Assembly (NCBI GenBank): GCA_023453025.1
Contig: JAEXUD010000004.1
Span: 124,001 to 188,000, forward strand
Reading direction: 5' to 3'
DNA: 64,000 nucleotides
Source of the DNA: Bacillota bacterium
Lineage (GTDB): Bacteria; Bacillota; Clostridia; Tissierellales; Sedimentibacteraceae
Positions 1-6,993 of this stretch are shown here, in pieces. The notes under the pieces are model-generated. The model had not been told where the DNA came from. It saw nothing but the letters and a program-made list of their open reading frames with translations, and searched no databases. The position numbers were made by a program, and so were the translations under genes. The stretch's first letter is position 1. Every line of letters starts with the position of its first letter.

Positions 1-27
1 ACTCCCGGAGATACTTCCTTCCGGGAG
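1..27. terminator. Hairpin downstream of the TlpA-like gene
   Basis: CTCCCGGA and its complement TCCGGGAG-type arm surround a short loop just beyond the stop codon of the minus-strand lipoprotein gene. It looks like an intrinsic terminator, but the U-tract on the minus strand would lie outside the window, so this is provisional. On the plus strand the hairpin is followed by AAATTTTTC, so it may act in both directions. Confidence 0.55.
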
Positions 28-35
28 AAATTTTT

Positions 36-578
36 CTATTCTTCAAAAAAACCATATATCTGTTCCATTTGCTCATAGGTCAGCATGCCTACATAGCCTT
101 TTATTATTTCACCGTCTTTGTTTACCGAGATAGTAGTGGGGAAGGATCTTAATCCATATGTATTAGCTACGTTCATATCGGTATCAAGTAAAACAGTAAG
201 GTCAAGGTTGTTTTCTTCCATGAAAGTCTGAACTACTTCTTTAGATTCACCAACATTGACGGCTAATATAAGCAAATCATTCATATGTGCTTCCTGTAAT
301 TTCTGCAGGTCAGGCATTTCAACAACACAGAAACCGCACCAGGTAGCCCAGAAATTTAATATAATATTTTTATCTCTCATTTCACTCAATTTTATTGTGC
401 TGCCGTCAAGTGATTCAAGTTCGAAATCAGGAGCTATCAAAGCGTCACTGTTGGATTGCTCATAATTACTTTGTTCGCTGTTATTTTCCTCATCAGGAGG
501 AACAGCAATATCATTTTTTTCATCACATCCTGTTGCTAGTAAGGCAACAAGTACAATCATCAATATTAATTTTTTCAT
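36..578 (-). CDS. TlpA/ResA-like thioredoxin-fold lipoprotein
   Basis: A 180-residue exported thiol-disulfide oxidoreductase. It starts with a lipoprotein signal (basic MKK, hydrophobic stretch, lipobox LATGC with Cys18), followed by an acidic Asn/Ser/Glu-rich linker to about residue 48. The redoxin domain fills the rest, with the active site WATWCGFC (CxxC) and a cis-Pro region FPTT near the C-terminus. ResA/TlpA family members of this architecture reduce disulfides outside the membrane, for example in cytochrome maturation; no cytochrome genes are nearby, so the substrate is unknown. A GAGGGAG ribosome site precedes the ATG. It lies 52 bases downstream of ispE on the same strand and could be cotranscribed. 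Confidence 0.85.
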   Translation of the reverse strand: MKKLILMIVLVALLATGCDEKNDIAVPPDEENNSEQSNYEQSNSDALIAPDFELESLDGSTIKLSEMRDKNIILNFWATWCGFCVVEMPDLQKLQEAHMNDLLILAVNVGESKEVVQTFMEENNLDLTVLLDTDMNVANTYGLRSFPTTISVNKDGEIIKGYVGMLTYEQMEQIYGFFEE

Positions 579-630
579 AATCTCCCTCTCGCTTTCTGTA
601 TATTAAACTAATACCCAGGTGTTGAATGAT

Positions 631-1500
631 TTAAACAAACAAATGTGTACCTTCATTATTTGTTTTTGTTATAAAAGTTTGTGGATATTTTACAGATATT
701 TTATTGTATGCTGATTCCAGGCTTTCTTTGTCAGTAAATAATCCGAATATTGCAGAGCCGCTTCCTGTCATCATTGAGGACAGGGCATTGCTTTGCAGCA
801 TTAATTTTTTAATTTCATTTATTTCAGGATGAAATTTTTCAACAACCTTTTCAAGCGTGTTGGAAATTGACCTTGCAGTATTTAACGAGTCACTTGAATT
901 AATATAATTTAATATTTTATTTTCTTTATATAAATTATAATAATCAGCACTTAAGTTGGTATAAACAAATGAAGTTGCCATAGAAAATGTTGGCTTTACT
1001 ATCAATATGTTATCCCATATGAAGTCATTTAACTTTGTAAGCTTTTCACCAATTCCCTCTGCCAGATACGTGCCTCCCGTAATGCAAAACGGTACATCAG
1101 CTCCTATCATAATTCCTATTTGAAGCATTTCATAATCAGAAAGATTCAGATTCCAGATTATGTTTAAACCTCTGATAACTGCTGCGGCGTTACCGCTGCC
1201 GCCTGCTAATCCGGCTTCTGCAGGTATTGTTTTATTTATTTTTATGATAACACCGGAATTTATATGATGTTTTTCTTTTATTATAGCAGTTGCCTTATAG
1301 CATGTATTTTTTTCATCCGAGGGTATTTCTGTATTACTGCATTCAATGATAATCTCATTTCTTTCTATGCTGTCTATAAATATTTCATCATGTAATTCTA
1401 TGGATTGCATAACTGTTTTTATAAGATGATAACCGTTGGGCAGTCTGTCCTCGATATCTAATAATAAATTTATTTTCCCGTAGGAATAAAGCTTTAACAT
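631..1500 (-). CDS. ispE: 4-diphosphocytidyl-2-C-methyl-D-erythritol kinase
   Basis: GHMP-family kinase of 289 residues, the usual IspE length. It phosphorylates CDP-methylerythritol at the 2-hydroxyl in the non-mevalonate (MEP) isoprenoid pathway in the cytosol. The N-terminus has the IspE signature YGKINLLLDI, and the ATP-binding glycine-rich motif is IPAEAGLAGGSGNAAA; the usual SSDAA is GSGNAA here, a conservative variant. A third GHMP motif, MMTGSGSAIFGLF, is near residue 265. Its presence implies the MEP rather than the mevalonate route. No other MEP genes are in the window. Confidence 0.93.
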   Translation of the reverse strand: MLKLYSYGKINLLLDIEDRLPNGYHLIKTVMQSIELHDEIFIDSIERNEIIIECSNTEIPSDEKNTCYKATAIIKEKHHINSGVIIKINKTIPAEAGLAGGSGNAAAVIRGLNIIWNLNLSDYEMLQIGIMIGADVPFCITGGTYLAEGIGEKLTKLNDFIWDNILIVKPTFSMATSFVYTNLSADYYNLYKENKILNYINSSDSLNTARSISNTLEKVVEKFHPEINEIKKLMLQSNALSSMMTGSGSAIFGLFTDKESLESAYNKISVKYPQTFITKTNNEGTHLFV

Positions 1501-2016
1501 GGCAACCTCGTTTATAAATTGTATAAGTTGAAGTGAGTATCGGATTATTTTAGAAAATTAATATGTTAATAATTATATATTATACGTCATATTATAACAA
1601 CCATAAATATTTTTAAAATATTTATAAATCTATGTTTAATAGAAAAATAATTGGGTATAGTTATATTACAACATAAATTTTACTAAATTTTACTGATACA
1701 ATTAAAAATACTGAATTTGTAAATATTAATTTTAAGCTTATTTTAGTAGAAGATTAAGAAACATAAAGTTGGTTTATAATAAGATTTATTTATAATCATC
1801 AACAGGCTATTGGGATTGTTTCCCAGGTTTAAGGGTTGAGAATAAAGAAGATCGGAGGTAAACATTTTACAAACCTTAAAATTATAGTACATAGCAAATT
1901 CAAAAATATTAATTGTAATTTGGTATCAATCAGTAATATAGGTTTAGTAGAATAAATGTTTATATATAGAAGTTTACGGAAGAGGTGATTCCCCCAAAAA
2001 CAGAATCCGATAATTT
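1501..2016. other. Gene-poor AT-rich intergenic stretch
   Basis: No reading frame with a ribosome site and recognisable protein was found on either strand between ispE and the hairpin elements at 2017. The stretch is very AT-rich up to about 1790, then carries a less AT-rich patch near 1800-1865 that ends in a Shine-Dalgarno-like GGAGG (1856-1860) not followed by a convincing frame. Its function is unknown. Confidence 0.5.
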
Positions 2017-2075
2017 AAATGAATAGCATCCGGTTTTCAGGTGTGTAATTGAAGAAAACCGGATGCTATTCATTT
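2017..2075. terminator. Perfect 22-bp stem hairpin
   Basis: Two 22-base arms (2017-2038 and 2054-2075) are exact reverse complements around a 15-base loop. On the plus strand the right arm runs into a T-rich tract (CATTTTTG), so it could terminate a plus-strand transcript from the gene-free region; on the minus strand it could terminate corA read-through. The stem is far longer than a usual terminator, so a mobile-palindrome origin is possible. Confidence 0.6.
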
Positions 2076-2106
2076 TTGCATATAAAAACCAGGCAGATGT
2101 CGGGCC

Positions 2107-2229
2107 CAGGCTGCTGAAAAAGCCCACCTGCTGCGTTACCGTTCAGGCAGCCAATCCTCACGTATGTTTGAATACGCTCCGGTTGCCTGCCTTCCGTTGC
2201 CTTGTGGTATGAACTTTTTCAACAACCTG
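2107..2229. repeat. Nested imperfect palindrome, MITE/REP-like
   Basis: Three nested inverted-repeat layers share one centre: outer arms 2107-2122 and 2214-2229 (14 of 16 matched, the mismatches being G-U tolerable), middle arms 2144-2152 and 2181-2189 (8 of 9), and inner CGTAT/ATACG at 2161-2165 and 2172-2176. The element is noticeably more GC-rich than the flanks. This is the form expected of a miniature palindromic repeat that folds into a long cruciform or RNA hairpin. No other copy was noticed in the window. Confidence 0.6.
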
Positions 2230-2232
2230 CCA

Positions 2233-2257
2233 AAATTGATGAATTTGTCATCAATTT
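2233..2257. terminator. Short hairpin downstream of corA
   Basis: AAATTGATGA (2233-2242) and TCATCAATTT (2248-2257) form a perfect 10-bp stem with a 5-base loop, 26 bases beyond the corA stop codon on the minus strand. It is AT-rich with no clear U-tract, so it is a weak terminator candidate. Confidence 0.35.
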
Positions 2258-2283
2258 GAGCCTGACAAATGCCTGGCTCAGAT

Positions 2284-3219
2284 TCAAAATAAGTTCTTTT
2301 TTAGCAATACAAATCCCACTATTGCTGCTGTAAATACAGATACTCCCAGTACCATCCAAAAACCGTATGGCGAATTTGCATACGGAATATTGGCTACATT
2401 CATGCCGTAAAAGCTTGAGAACATTGTTGGTATGGCCATCAAAATAGTAATAGAGGTCAACAGCTTCATAACGATGTTCAAGTTATTTGATATGATTGAT
2501 GCAAATGCATCCATTGTACCGCTTAGTATTCCGCTGTATATATTGGCCATTTCAATAGCCTGCTTATTTTCAATTATAACATCTTCTAATAAATCTTCAT
2601 CCTCTGAATATTTCTTTATAATATTTATGCGCATTATTTTTTCAAGTACTACTTGATTTGCACTTAATGAAGTTGTTATATAAACCAATGATTTTTCCAA
2701 ATCCAATAGCTGTATCAGCTCTTTATTTTTCATGGACTGATGAAGCTGTTTCTCAATATAGTTGCTCATTCTGTCAATTTGCCTTAAGTAAAGCAGGTAT
2801 CTTTGAGCGTTCTTATAAAGCATTTGATATAAAAACCTGTATTTTTTATAGGTACAAAATGTACGAATGCTGTTTTTTTCAAATTGGTCAAGCACTATGG
2901 AATTCTTCAAGCAAACAGTTATAATATTTTTATCCGTAATAATAATTCCTAAGGGCAGTGTTTCATAAATTATATGGTCATCAGTTTTTTCTACATATGG
3001 AGTATCCACCAGTATTAATACCTGGTCATTTTCTGACTCCAGACGAGCAGTTTCCTCTTCATCCAGCGCTGCTCTTAAAAAATCTCTGTCAACTGAAAGT
3101 TCGTCTTCAATGCGATCTAGTTCTTCGGGTGTCGGATTAACTAAATTGATCCATGCTCCGTCTTCTATTTCTTCCAGCGTAAAAAGAGTATCGTCAATTG
3201 TTTTGAATATATCAAGCAT
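2284..3219 (-). CDS. CorA-family divalent cation transporter
   Basis: 311-residue member of the CorA/2-TM-GxN family, which forms pentameric channels for Mg2+ (or Co2+/Ni2+). The large N-terminal acidic/helical cytoplasmic domain is followed by two C-terminal membrane helices (about residues 250-270 and 285-307). The signature YGMNV closes the first helix and supplies the selectivity filter. The following loop lacks the MPEL sequence of classical CorA, as in many Firmicute paralogues. The protein ends in basic residues (LLKKNLF) as the family usually does. A GAGGTGAG ribosome site lies just upstream. It is preceded by a 28-codon leader frame and hairpin (3246-3339) that could regulate it. Confidence 0.88.
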   Translation of the reverse strand: MLDIFKTIDDTLFTLEEIEDGAWINLVNPTPEELDRIEDELSVDRDFLRAALDEEETARLESENDQVLILVDTPYVEKTDDHIIYETLPLGIIITDKNIITVCLKNSIVLDQFEKNSIRTFCTYKKYRFLYQMLYKNAQRYLLYLRQIDRMSNYIEKQLHQSMKNKELIQLLDLEKSLVYITTSLSANQVVLEKIMRINIIKKYSEDEDLLEDVIIENKQAIEMANIYSGILSGTMDAFASIISNNLNIVMKLLTSITILMAIPTMFSSFYGMNVANIPYANSPYGFWMVLGVSVFTAAIVGFVLLKKNLF

Positions 3220-3245
3220 TTCTCACCTCAATTTAATAATAGATT

Positions 3246-3286
3246 TTCTCTATTACAAAATTGATTTCAAACCAAGTAATAGAGAA
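3246..3286. promoter_or_regulatory. Hairpin in the corA 5' leader
   Basis: TTCTCTATTAC (3246-3256) and GTAATAGAGAA (3276-3286) are exact complements, an 11-bp stem with a 19-base loop. On the minus strand it lies 27 bases upstream of the corA start and overlaps the last codons and stop of the 28-codon leader frame, so ribosomes on the leader would open it. No long U-tract follows; any role would be through translation or a more complex fold. Confidence 0.5.
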
Positions 3287-3339
3287 GTATTCAGTTTTCT
3301 TAAGTACTTTAATTGTTTGACCGTAGGGACCTCGTCCAT
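3253..3339 (-). CDS. Putative 28-aa leader peptide upstream of corA
   Basis: An ATG at 3339 preceded by a good ribosome site (AAGGAAGTG, 6-base spacing) opens a 28-codon frame ending with TAA at 3253, 33 bases before corA. The peptide begins MDEVPTVKQLKYL and continues as a basic, Leu-rich tail. It matches no protein family I know. Position, ribosome site and overlap with a perfect hairpin suggest a translated leader that senses something relevant to corA. This is inference; it could also be a fortuitous frame. Confidence 0.45.
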   Translation of the reverse strand: MDEVPTVKQLKYLRKLNTSLLLGLKSIL

Positions 3340-3523
3340 TACTTTCACTTCCTTTTTGATTGTTTATTGCCTTAATTATAATAGACTATTTTTTTATTAT
3401 TTGCAAGATAAAAATAAAGTAAATTAAAGAAAAAACACATATTTTTTATGTTTATGGAAAACATACTAACAAATGAATAAATTTTACCTACTTTTCATTT
3501 AATATAGGTTAGAAGGTGATTTT

Positions 3524-3781
3524 TTGACAGTAAATTCCGTAGCACGAGTTAAGGGACTGGTTGAAGGTTGCGTAGGGCAAAAGGTTAAATTTAAGGTTAA
3601 AAAAGGGAAAAGCAGGTCGCAAATGAGCGAAGGCGTAATTGCTGATACATATCCATCTGTATTTACAGTATATATTGACAGCAAAGGACTTAGGAGAGTT
3701 GTGTCATTCAATTATATTGATATTTTAACTAATTACGTTGAATTTTTCATATGTGATGATGATGAAACAAGAATCGTTTGA
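3524..3781 (+). CDS. veg: Veg family protein
   Basis: 85-residue protein matching the Veg family (DUF1021) of Firmicutes. The signature block is IADTYPSVFTVYID, and the N-terminal half has a Gly/Lys-rich strand region (GCVGQKVKFKVKKGKSRS) as in Bacillus subtilis Veg, which influences biofilm gene expression and is highly transcribed. The start is a TTG at 3524, chosen because AGAAGGTGAT ends three bases before it. In B. subtilis veg lies close to ispE (yabH); here ispE is about 2 kb away on the opposite strand, with corA between them. A weak hairpin with a T-tract near 3834-3859 may end the transcript. Confidence 0.85.
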   Translation: MTVNSVARVKGLVEGCVGQKVKFKVKKGKSRSQMSEGVIADTYPSVFTVYIDSKGLRRVVSFNYIDILTNYVEFFICDDDETRIV

Positions 3782-3905
3782 GAACAAAAATCTAAAGCAA
3801 GACTGAATTCATTTACACACCAATAATTTTAATGAAACAAGTTTCGCTTTATTTTTTTTGTAAATTTTGATATACTACAACTTGAATCTTTATTGGGAGA
3901 ATGCA

Positions 3906-4739
3906 GTGAAAAGATTATTTTATGTTGTATTAATATTGTTTTTGGTAATTACAGCCGTTTACATTTATTCAAGATACATAGAAACAAATTATTTAACAGT
4001 GCACTATGAAGCTATCAATAACAGGTATATAAATAAGGACAGCATAGAGCTTAAAGTATTGCAATTTTCTGATATGCATATTTCCAAATATTTTGATGAA
4101 AAGGATATAGAAAAAACTGTAGAAAAAATTAACGAGGAAAAGCCAGATATTGTTGTATTTACCGGAGATCTAATAGATGAATACAATGATTACAAAAATA
4201 AAGAGGATGTAAGTGAAATTTGGAGTTTATTAAAAGAGATTAACGCACCCCTTGGCAAGTATGCCGTTTATGGCAACCATGATTATGGCGGCGGAGCAGA
4301 ACAAGCCTACAAAAAAATTATGGAAAACAGTGATTTTATTGTATTAAAAAATGATAAAATAGTTTTAGATGATTACAATATTAATATAATAGGGATGGAT
4401 GACTCTATATTTGGAAAATTTGAAAAAGATAAGCTGATAGGGTTTTTGGACGAAAAAAGCTGTAACATTGTATTGAGCCATGAGCCGGATGTTATAGACC
4501 ATTTGCTTGAATATAACATAGATTTATTTTTATCCGGACATAGCCATGGCGGTCAGGTTAATCTGCCGTTTGTGAAAGTTCTTCCCATATTGGCTAAAAA
4601 ATACACAGGCGGAATATACAGCTTTAACAATTACAGGCAGACAACACTTTATGTTAATATCGGGTTGGGCACTTCTCAGATTCCTTTGAGGTTTATGGCT
4701 CCGCCGGAGTTATCAGTTTTCATATTAAATAATCAATGA
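3906..4739 (+). CDS. Membrane-anchored calcineurin-like metallophosphoesterase (YkuE/YaeI type)
   Basis: Two-metal phosphoesterase of about 277 residues with an N-terminal membrane anchor (residues 2-22). Metal-binding motifs appear in family order: FSDMHIS (D-x-H), FTGDLID (GD), YGNHDYG (GNHD), LSHEPD and LSGHSHGGQ (GHSHGG). The YkuE/YaeI subfamily acts on extracellular or lipid-linked phosphoesters, such as UDP-diacylglucosamine-like lipids; the substrate here is not known. The GTG at 3906 is preferred over an ATG at 3867 because GGGAGA sits five bases before it, and the upstream ATG falls within a TATACT promoter-like -10 sequence. Confidence 0.85.
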   Translation: MKRLFYVVLILFLVITAVYIYSRYIETNYLTVHYEAINNRYINKDSIELKVLQFSDMHISKYFDEKDIEKTVEKINEEKPDIVVFTGDLIDEYNDYKNKEDVSEIWSLLKEINAPLGKYAVYGNHDYGGGAEQAYKKIMENSDFIVLKNDKIVLDDYNINIIGMDDSIFGKFEKDKLIGFLDEKSCNIVLSHEPDVIDHLLEYNIDLFLSGHSHGGQVNLPFVKVLPILAKKYTGGIYSFNNYRQTTLYVNIGLGTSQIPLRFMAPPELSVFILNNQ

Positions 4740-4761
4740 ACATGAAGCAATGCACAATAAA

Positions 4762-4844
4762 AAATGAGATTCCTCACTGCGTTCAGAATGACATTGCCAT
4801 AGGAAACTGTCAATTCCCAGAACGCAGCCTGAAGAATCTCATTT
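4762..4844. terminator. Bidirectional terminator-like inverted repeat between convergent genes
   Basis: AAATGAGATTC (4762-4772) pairs with GAATCTCATTT (4834-4844), and inside it CTGCGTTC (4777-4784) pairs with GAACGCAG (4820-4827). It separates two convergent genes, and T-rich sequence follows on both sides. The left half, GATTCCTCACTGCGTTCAGA, resembles a repetitive sequence I recall as widespread in bacterial genomes, so it may be a mobile repeat adopted as terminator. Confidence 0.6.
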
Positions 4845-4850
4845 ATTTTG

Positions 4851-6578
4851 TTATTTAGATGGTACCTTTATTACCTGATCCGGGAATATCAAGTTTGGAT
4901 TGGCTAAATTATTGTATTCAGACAATACTTCCCAGGTGGTATTATATTTTTCAGCTATTTTCCATAAAACATCTCCGGAAACAACTATGTAAGTTATTTC
5001 AGCCGGAGCGGGTTCTGGAGCCGGAGCAGGTACCGGTTCAACAGGTACAGGTGCCGGTTCTTCAGCAGCAGCTTCTTTAACTGTGATTCTTCCGGATACT
5101 TCACTTCCAACAGTTCCATTTGTATTTAAATAATCGGCAAATATTTCTTCATATGTTCCAAATTCTGCTGCAACATCGTATTTAGCAAGCATTTCATAAC
5201 CATCTCCGCCGATTGCCATGAAGTCATTTATTGCTACAGCATATTCTGATGATTTATCTAATTCATTACCGCCTACTTTTGCATCAAATACCCTCGAGCC
5301 AACAGGCTGAGCAGGATCAAATGCAAATGTAAGTCCGCTTACCTGAAGAAAAGCCCCTTGTGCTGCAGGATAACCGCTTACTGAGTGTTCAAGCATTCCT
5401 AACAAGTCTTCTCCTGTAATTCTTTTAACCTGTATAATATTACCAAATGGGAATAATTCAGCAACTCTTCCATAAGTAATATCTCCAGGCTGAATATCAA
5501 CTCTGATTCCGCCGCCATTTACAAATGCCACATCAGCACCTGAAGCTGCTTTCACAGCATCTGCAGATAAATTACCAAGATTGGTTTCCTTGGTTCTTAC
5601 ATTTTCTCTGACACCGTCCAGATATACATCAGTCTTAGCAACAACTTTATCAAATGTCGATTGATTTCCGGCTTTTATTTCATCTATTACCTTTAATAAA
5701 TCCGGATCGGGAACTGTATTTGCAGCGGCTTCTGCTGTCAGAAGCTGTGCTGTTTTACTGACGACTTCTCCATCCAGAACTTCTATATTTACATAGCCTA
5801 AATTTTGGTCATAATTGCCTGTTTGAGCTATCAAGGTATTATTTACAACTAGTCCATTTTCCAGCAGTGTGTGGCTGTGACCGTCAATTATTATGTCAAT
5901 ACCTTCTACTGCTTCGGCTATAGCTTTAGAAGTCACAACGGAGCTTTCATCCAATCCAATGTGTGCAAGGGCAATTATCACATCAGTTTTATCCTTTAAT
6001 TCTTCAACCATTTTTTTAGATATTTCAATTGAATCTGCAAAAGTAATTCCTTCTACATTTGCAGGGCTGGTTTTGTATGCTGTTTCGGGCGTTGTCAATC
6101 CAAATATTCCGATTTTAACTCCATCTATTTCTTTAATTACATATGGTGTAAACAAATATTCGCCTTTTTCATTTAATACATTAGCACTTAAGAATTCTAC
6201 TTCGGACATATCTCTTAATTCCAATAATCTTCCCTGACCGTAGTTGAAATCATGGTTTCCTACTGCCATACAGTCATATCCTGCAGCATTTATAACTTTA
6301 ACCGCATTTTCACCTTTGCTGATATTGACTATCGGCATTCCGTGCAGTGTGTCACCGGCATCAAGAACCAGTGTATTTGGGTTTGCTGTCTTAGCTTCCT
6401 TAATTAAAGCTGCTATTTTTGCAAAGCCTAATTCAGCTGCTGTGCCTTCTAATCTTGCATGAGTATCATTAGTGTGGATAATAGTGATTTTTGTTGTTTC
6501 AGCATCTTGAGCGAATACAAAGCTGAAGCTGCTTAGAATTAATAATACAACTAATACTAAACTTGTAACTTTTTTCAT
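4851..6578 (-). CDS. Secreted 5'-nucleotidase with C-terminal LysM domain
   Basis: About 575 residues, UshA/YfkN-type. A signal peptide (MKKVTSLVLVVLLILSSF, cleavage near FAQDA) leads to a metallophosphatase domain with HTNDTHARLEG, LDAGDTLHG, GNHDFNYG, AHIGLDES and DGHSH, then a 5'-nucleotidase C-terminal domain with NGGGIRVDI and LFPFGN. A Pro/Ala/Glu linker ends in a LysM module (YIVVSGDVLWKIAEKY) that binds peptidoglycan, so the enzyme is probably held on the cell wall where it dephosphorylates nucleotides or cyclic phosphodiesters for scavenging. ATG 6578 follows AGGAGG; an in-frame extension to 6614 has no ribosome site. It is monocistronic. Confidence 0.9.
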   Translation of the reverse strand: MKKVTSLVLVVLLILSSFSFVFAQDAETTKITIIHTNDTHARLEGTAAELGFAKIAALIKEAKTANPNTLVLDAGDTLHGMPIVNISKGENAVKVINAAGYDCMAVGNHDFNYGQGRLLELRDMSEVEFLSANVLNEKGEYLFTPYVIKEIDGVKIGIFGLTTPETAYKTSPANVEGITFADSIEISKKMVEELKDKTDVIIALAHIGLDESSVVTSKAIAEAVEGIDIIIDGHSHTLLENGLVVNNTLIAQTGNYDQNLGYVNIEVLDGEVVSKTAQLLTAEAAANTVPDPDLLKVIDEIKAGNQSTFDKVVAKTDVYLDGVRENVRTKETNLGNLSADAVKAASGADVAFVNGGGIRVDIQPGDITYGRVAELFPFGNIIQVKRITGEDLLGMLEHSVSGYPAAQGAFLQVSGLTFAFDPAQPVGSRVFDAKVGGNELDKSSEYAVAINDFMAIGGDGYEMLAKYDVAAEFGTYEEIFADYLNTNGTVGSEVSGRITVKEAAAEEPAPVPVEPVPAPAPEPAPAEITYIVVSGDVLWKIAEKYNTTWEVLSEYNNLANPNLIFPDQVIKVPSK

Positions 6579-6716
6579 TATTTTTTTCCTCCTAATTTTA
6601 TTATGTTTTACCATAATTTAATTATACAAGCAGCAAGTGGTTATTTCAAGATAACATTTTCCATATTTAATAATATAATCAATAAATATAAAAAATATAA
6701 AATATATTGACAAAGA

Positions 6717-6745
6717 TATCAAACTTTAATATTATGAATACAATA
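6717..6745 (+). promoter_or_regulatory. Promoter of the proS T-box leader
   Basis: TTGACA (6717-6722) and TATTAT (6740-6745) are separated by 17 bases and lie directly upstream of the T-box leader. Confidence 0.7.
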
Positions 6746-6754
6746 AATTAATAT

Positions 6755-6973
6755 TTACAGTGAAGAGGATTAGTAAATATATATGGCCTATAGAGAGGAA
6801 ATCACTGGTGGAAGATTTCTGACCCGCTGTATTTTGAACCCGCCTTGGAGTATTTGGGAGTAACAACCCAAAGGGAAAACCCCCTTATATAAATTGAGAT
6901 GCTGTTTTTATTGACAGTAATTAGAGTGGTACCGCGGATAACCGCCTCTTGTCATAGAGGCGGTTTATTTTAT
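6755..6973 (+). ncRNA. T-box riboswitch, proline-type
   Basis: Stem I contains the conserved AGAGA and GGTGGAAG elements, followed by a specifier segment GAA-CCC-G with CCC (Pro) at 6839-6841. The T-box sequence AGAGTGGTACCGCGG occupies 6923-6937, and the terminator is CCGCCTCT (6942-6949) paired with AGAGGCGG (6956-6963) before TTTATTTT. Uncharged tRNA-Pro should stabilise the antiterminator and allow proS transcription. The codon assignment by position agrees with the downstream gene. Confidence 0.93.
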
Positions 6974-6993
6974 TTAAATCGAGAGGAGAAGCT

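Noticed and set aside
1981..2023. Short GTG-started frame ending in the 22-bp hairpin
   Set aside because: GGAAGAG directly abuts the GTG, and 13 codons are too few to support as a peptide.
3834..3859. Terminator after veg
   Set aside because: The GAAAC/GTTTC stem is only 4-5 bp with a tiny loop, so I did not list it as a separate feature despite the T-tract.
3867..3905. Longer start for the metallophosphoesterase
   Set aside because: The ATG lies in a TATACT promoter-like sequence with no ribosome site; the GTG at 3906 has GGGAGA at correct spacing.
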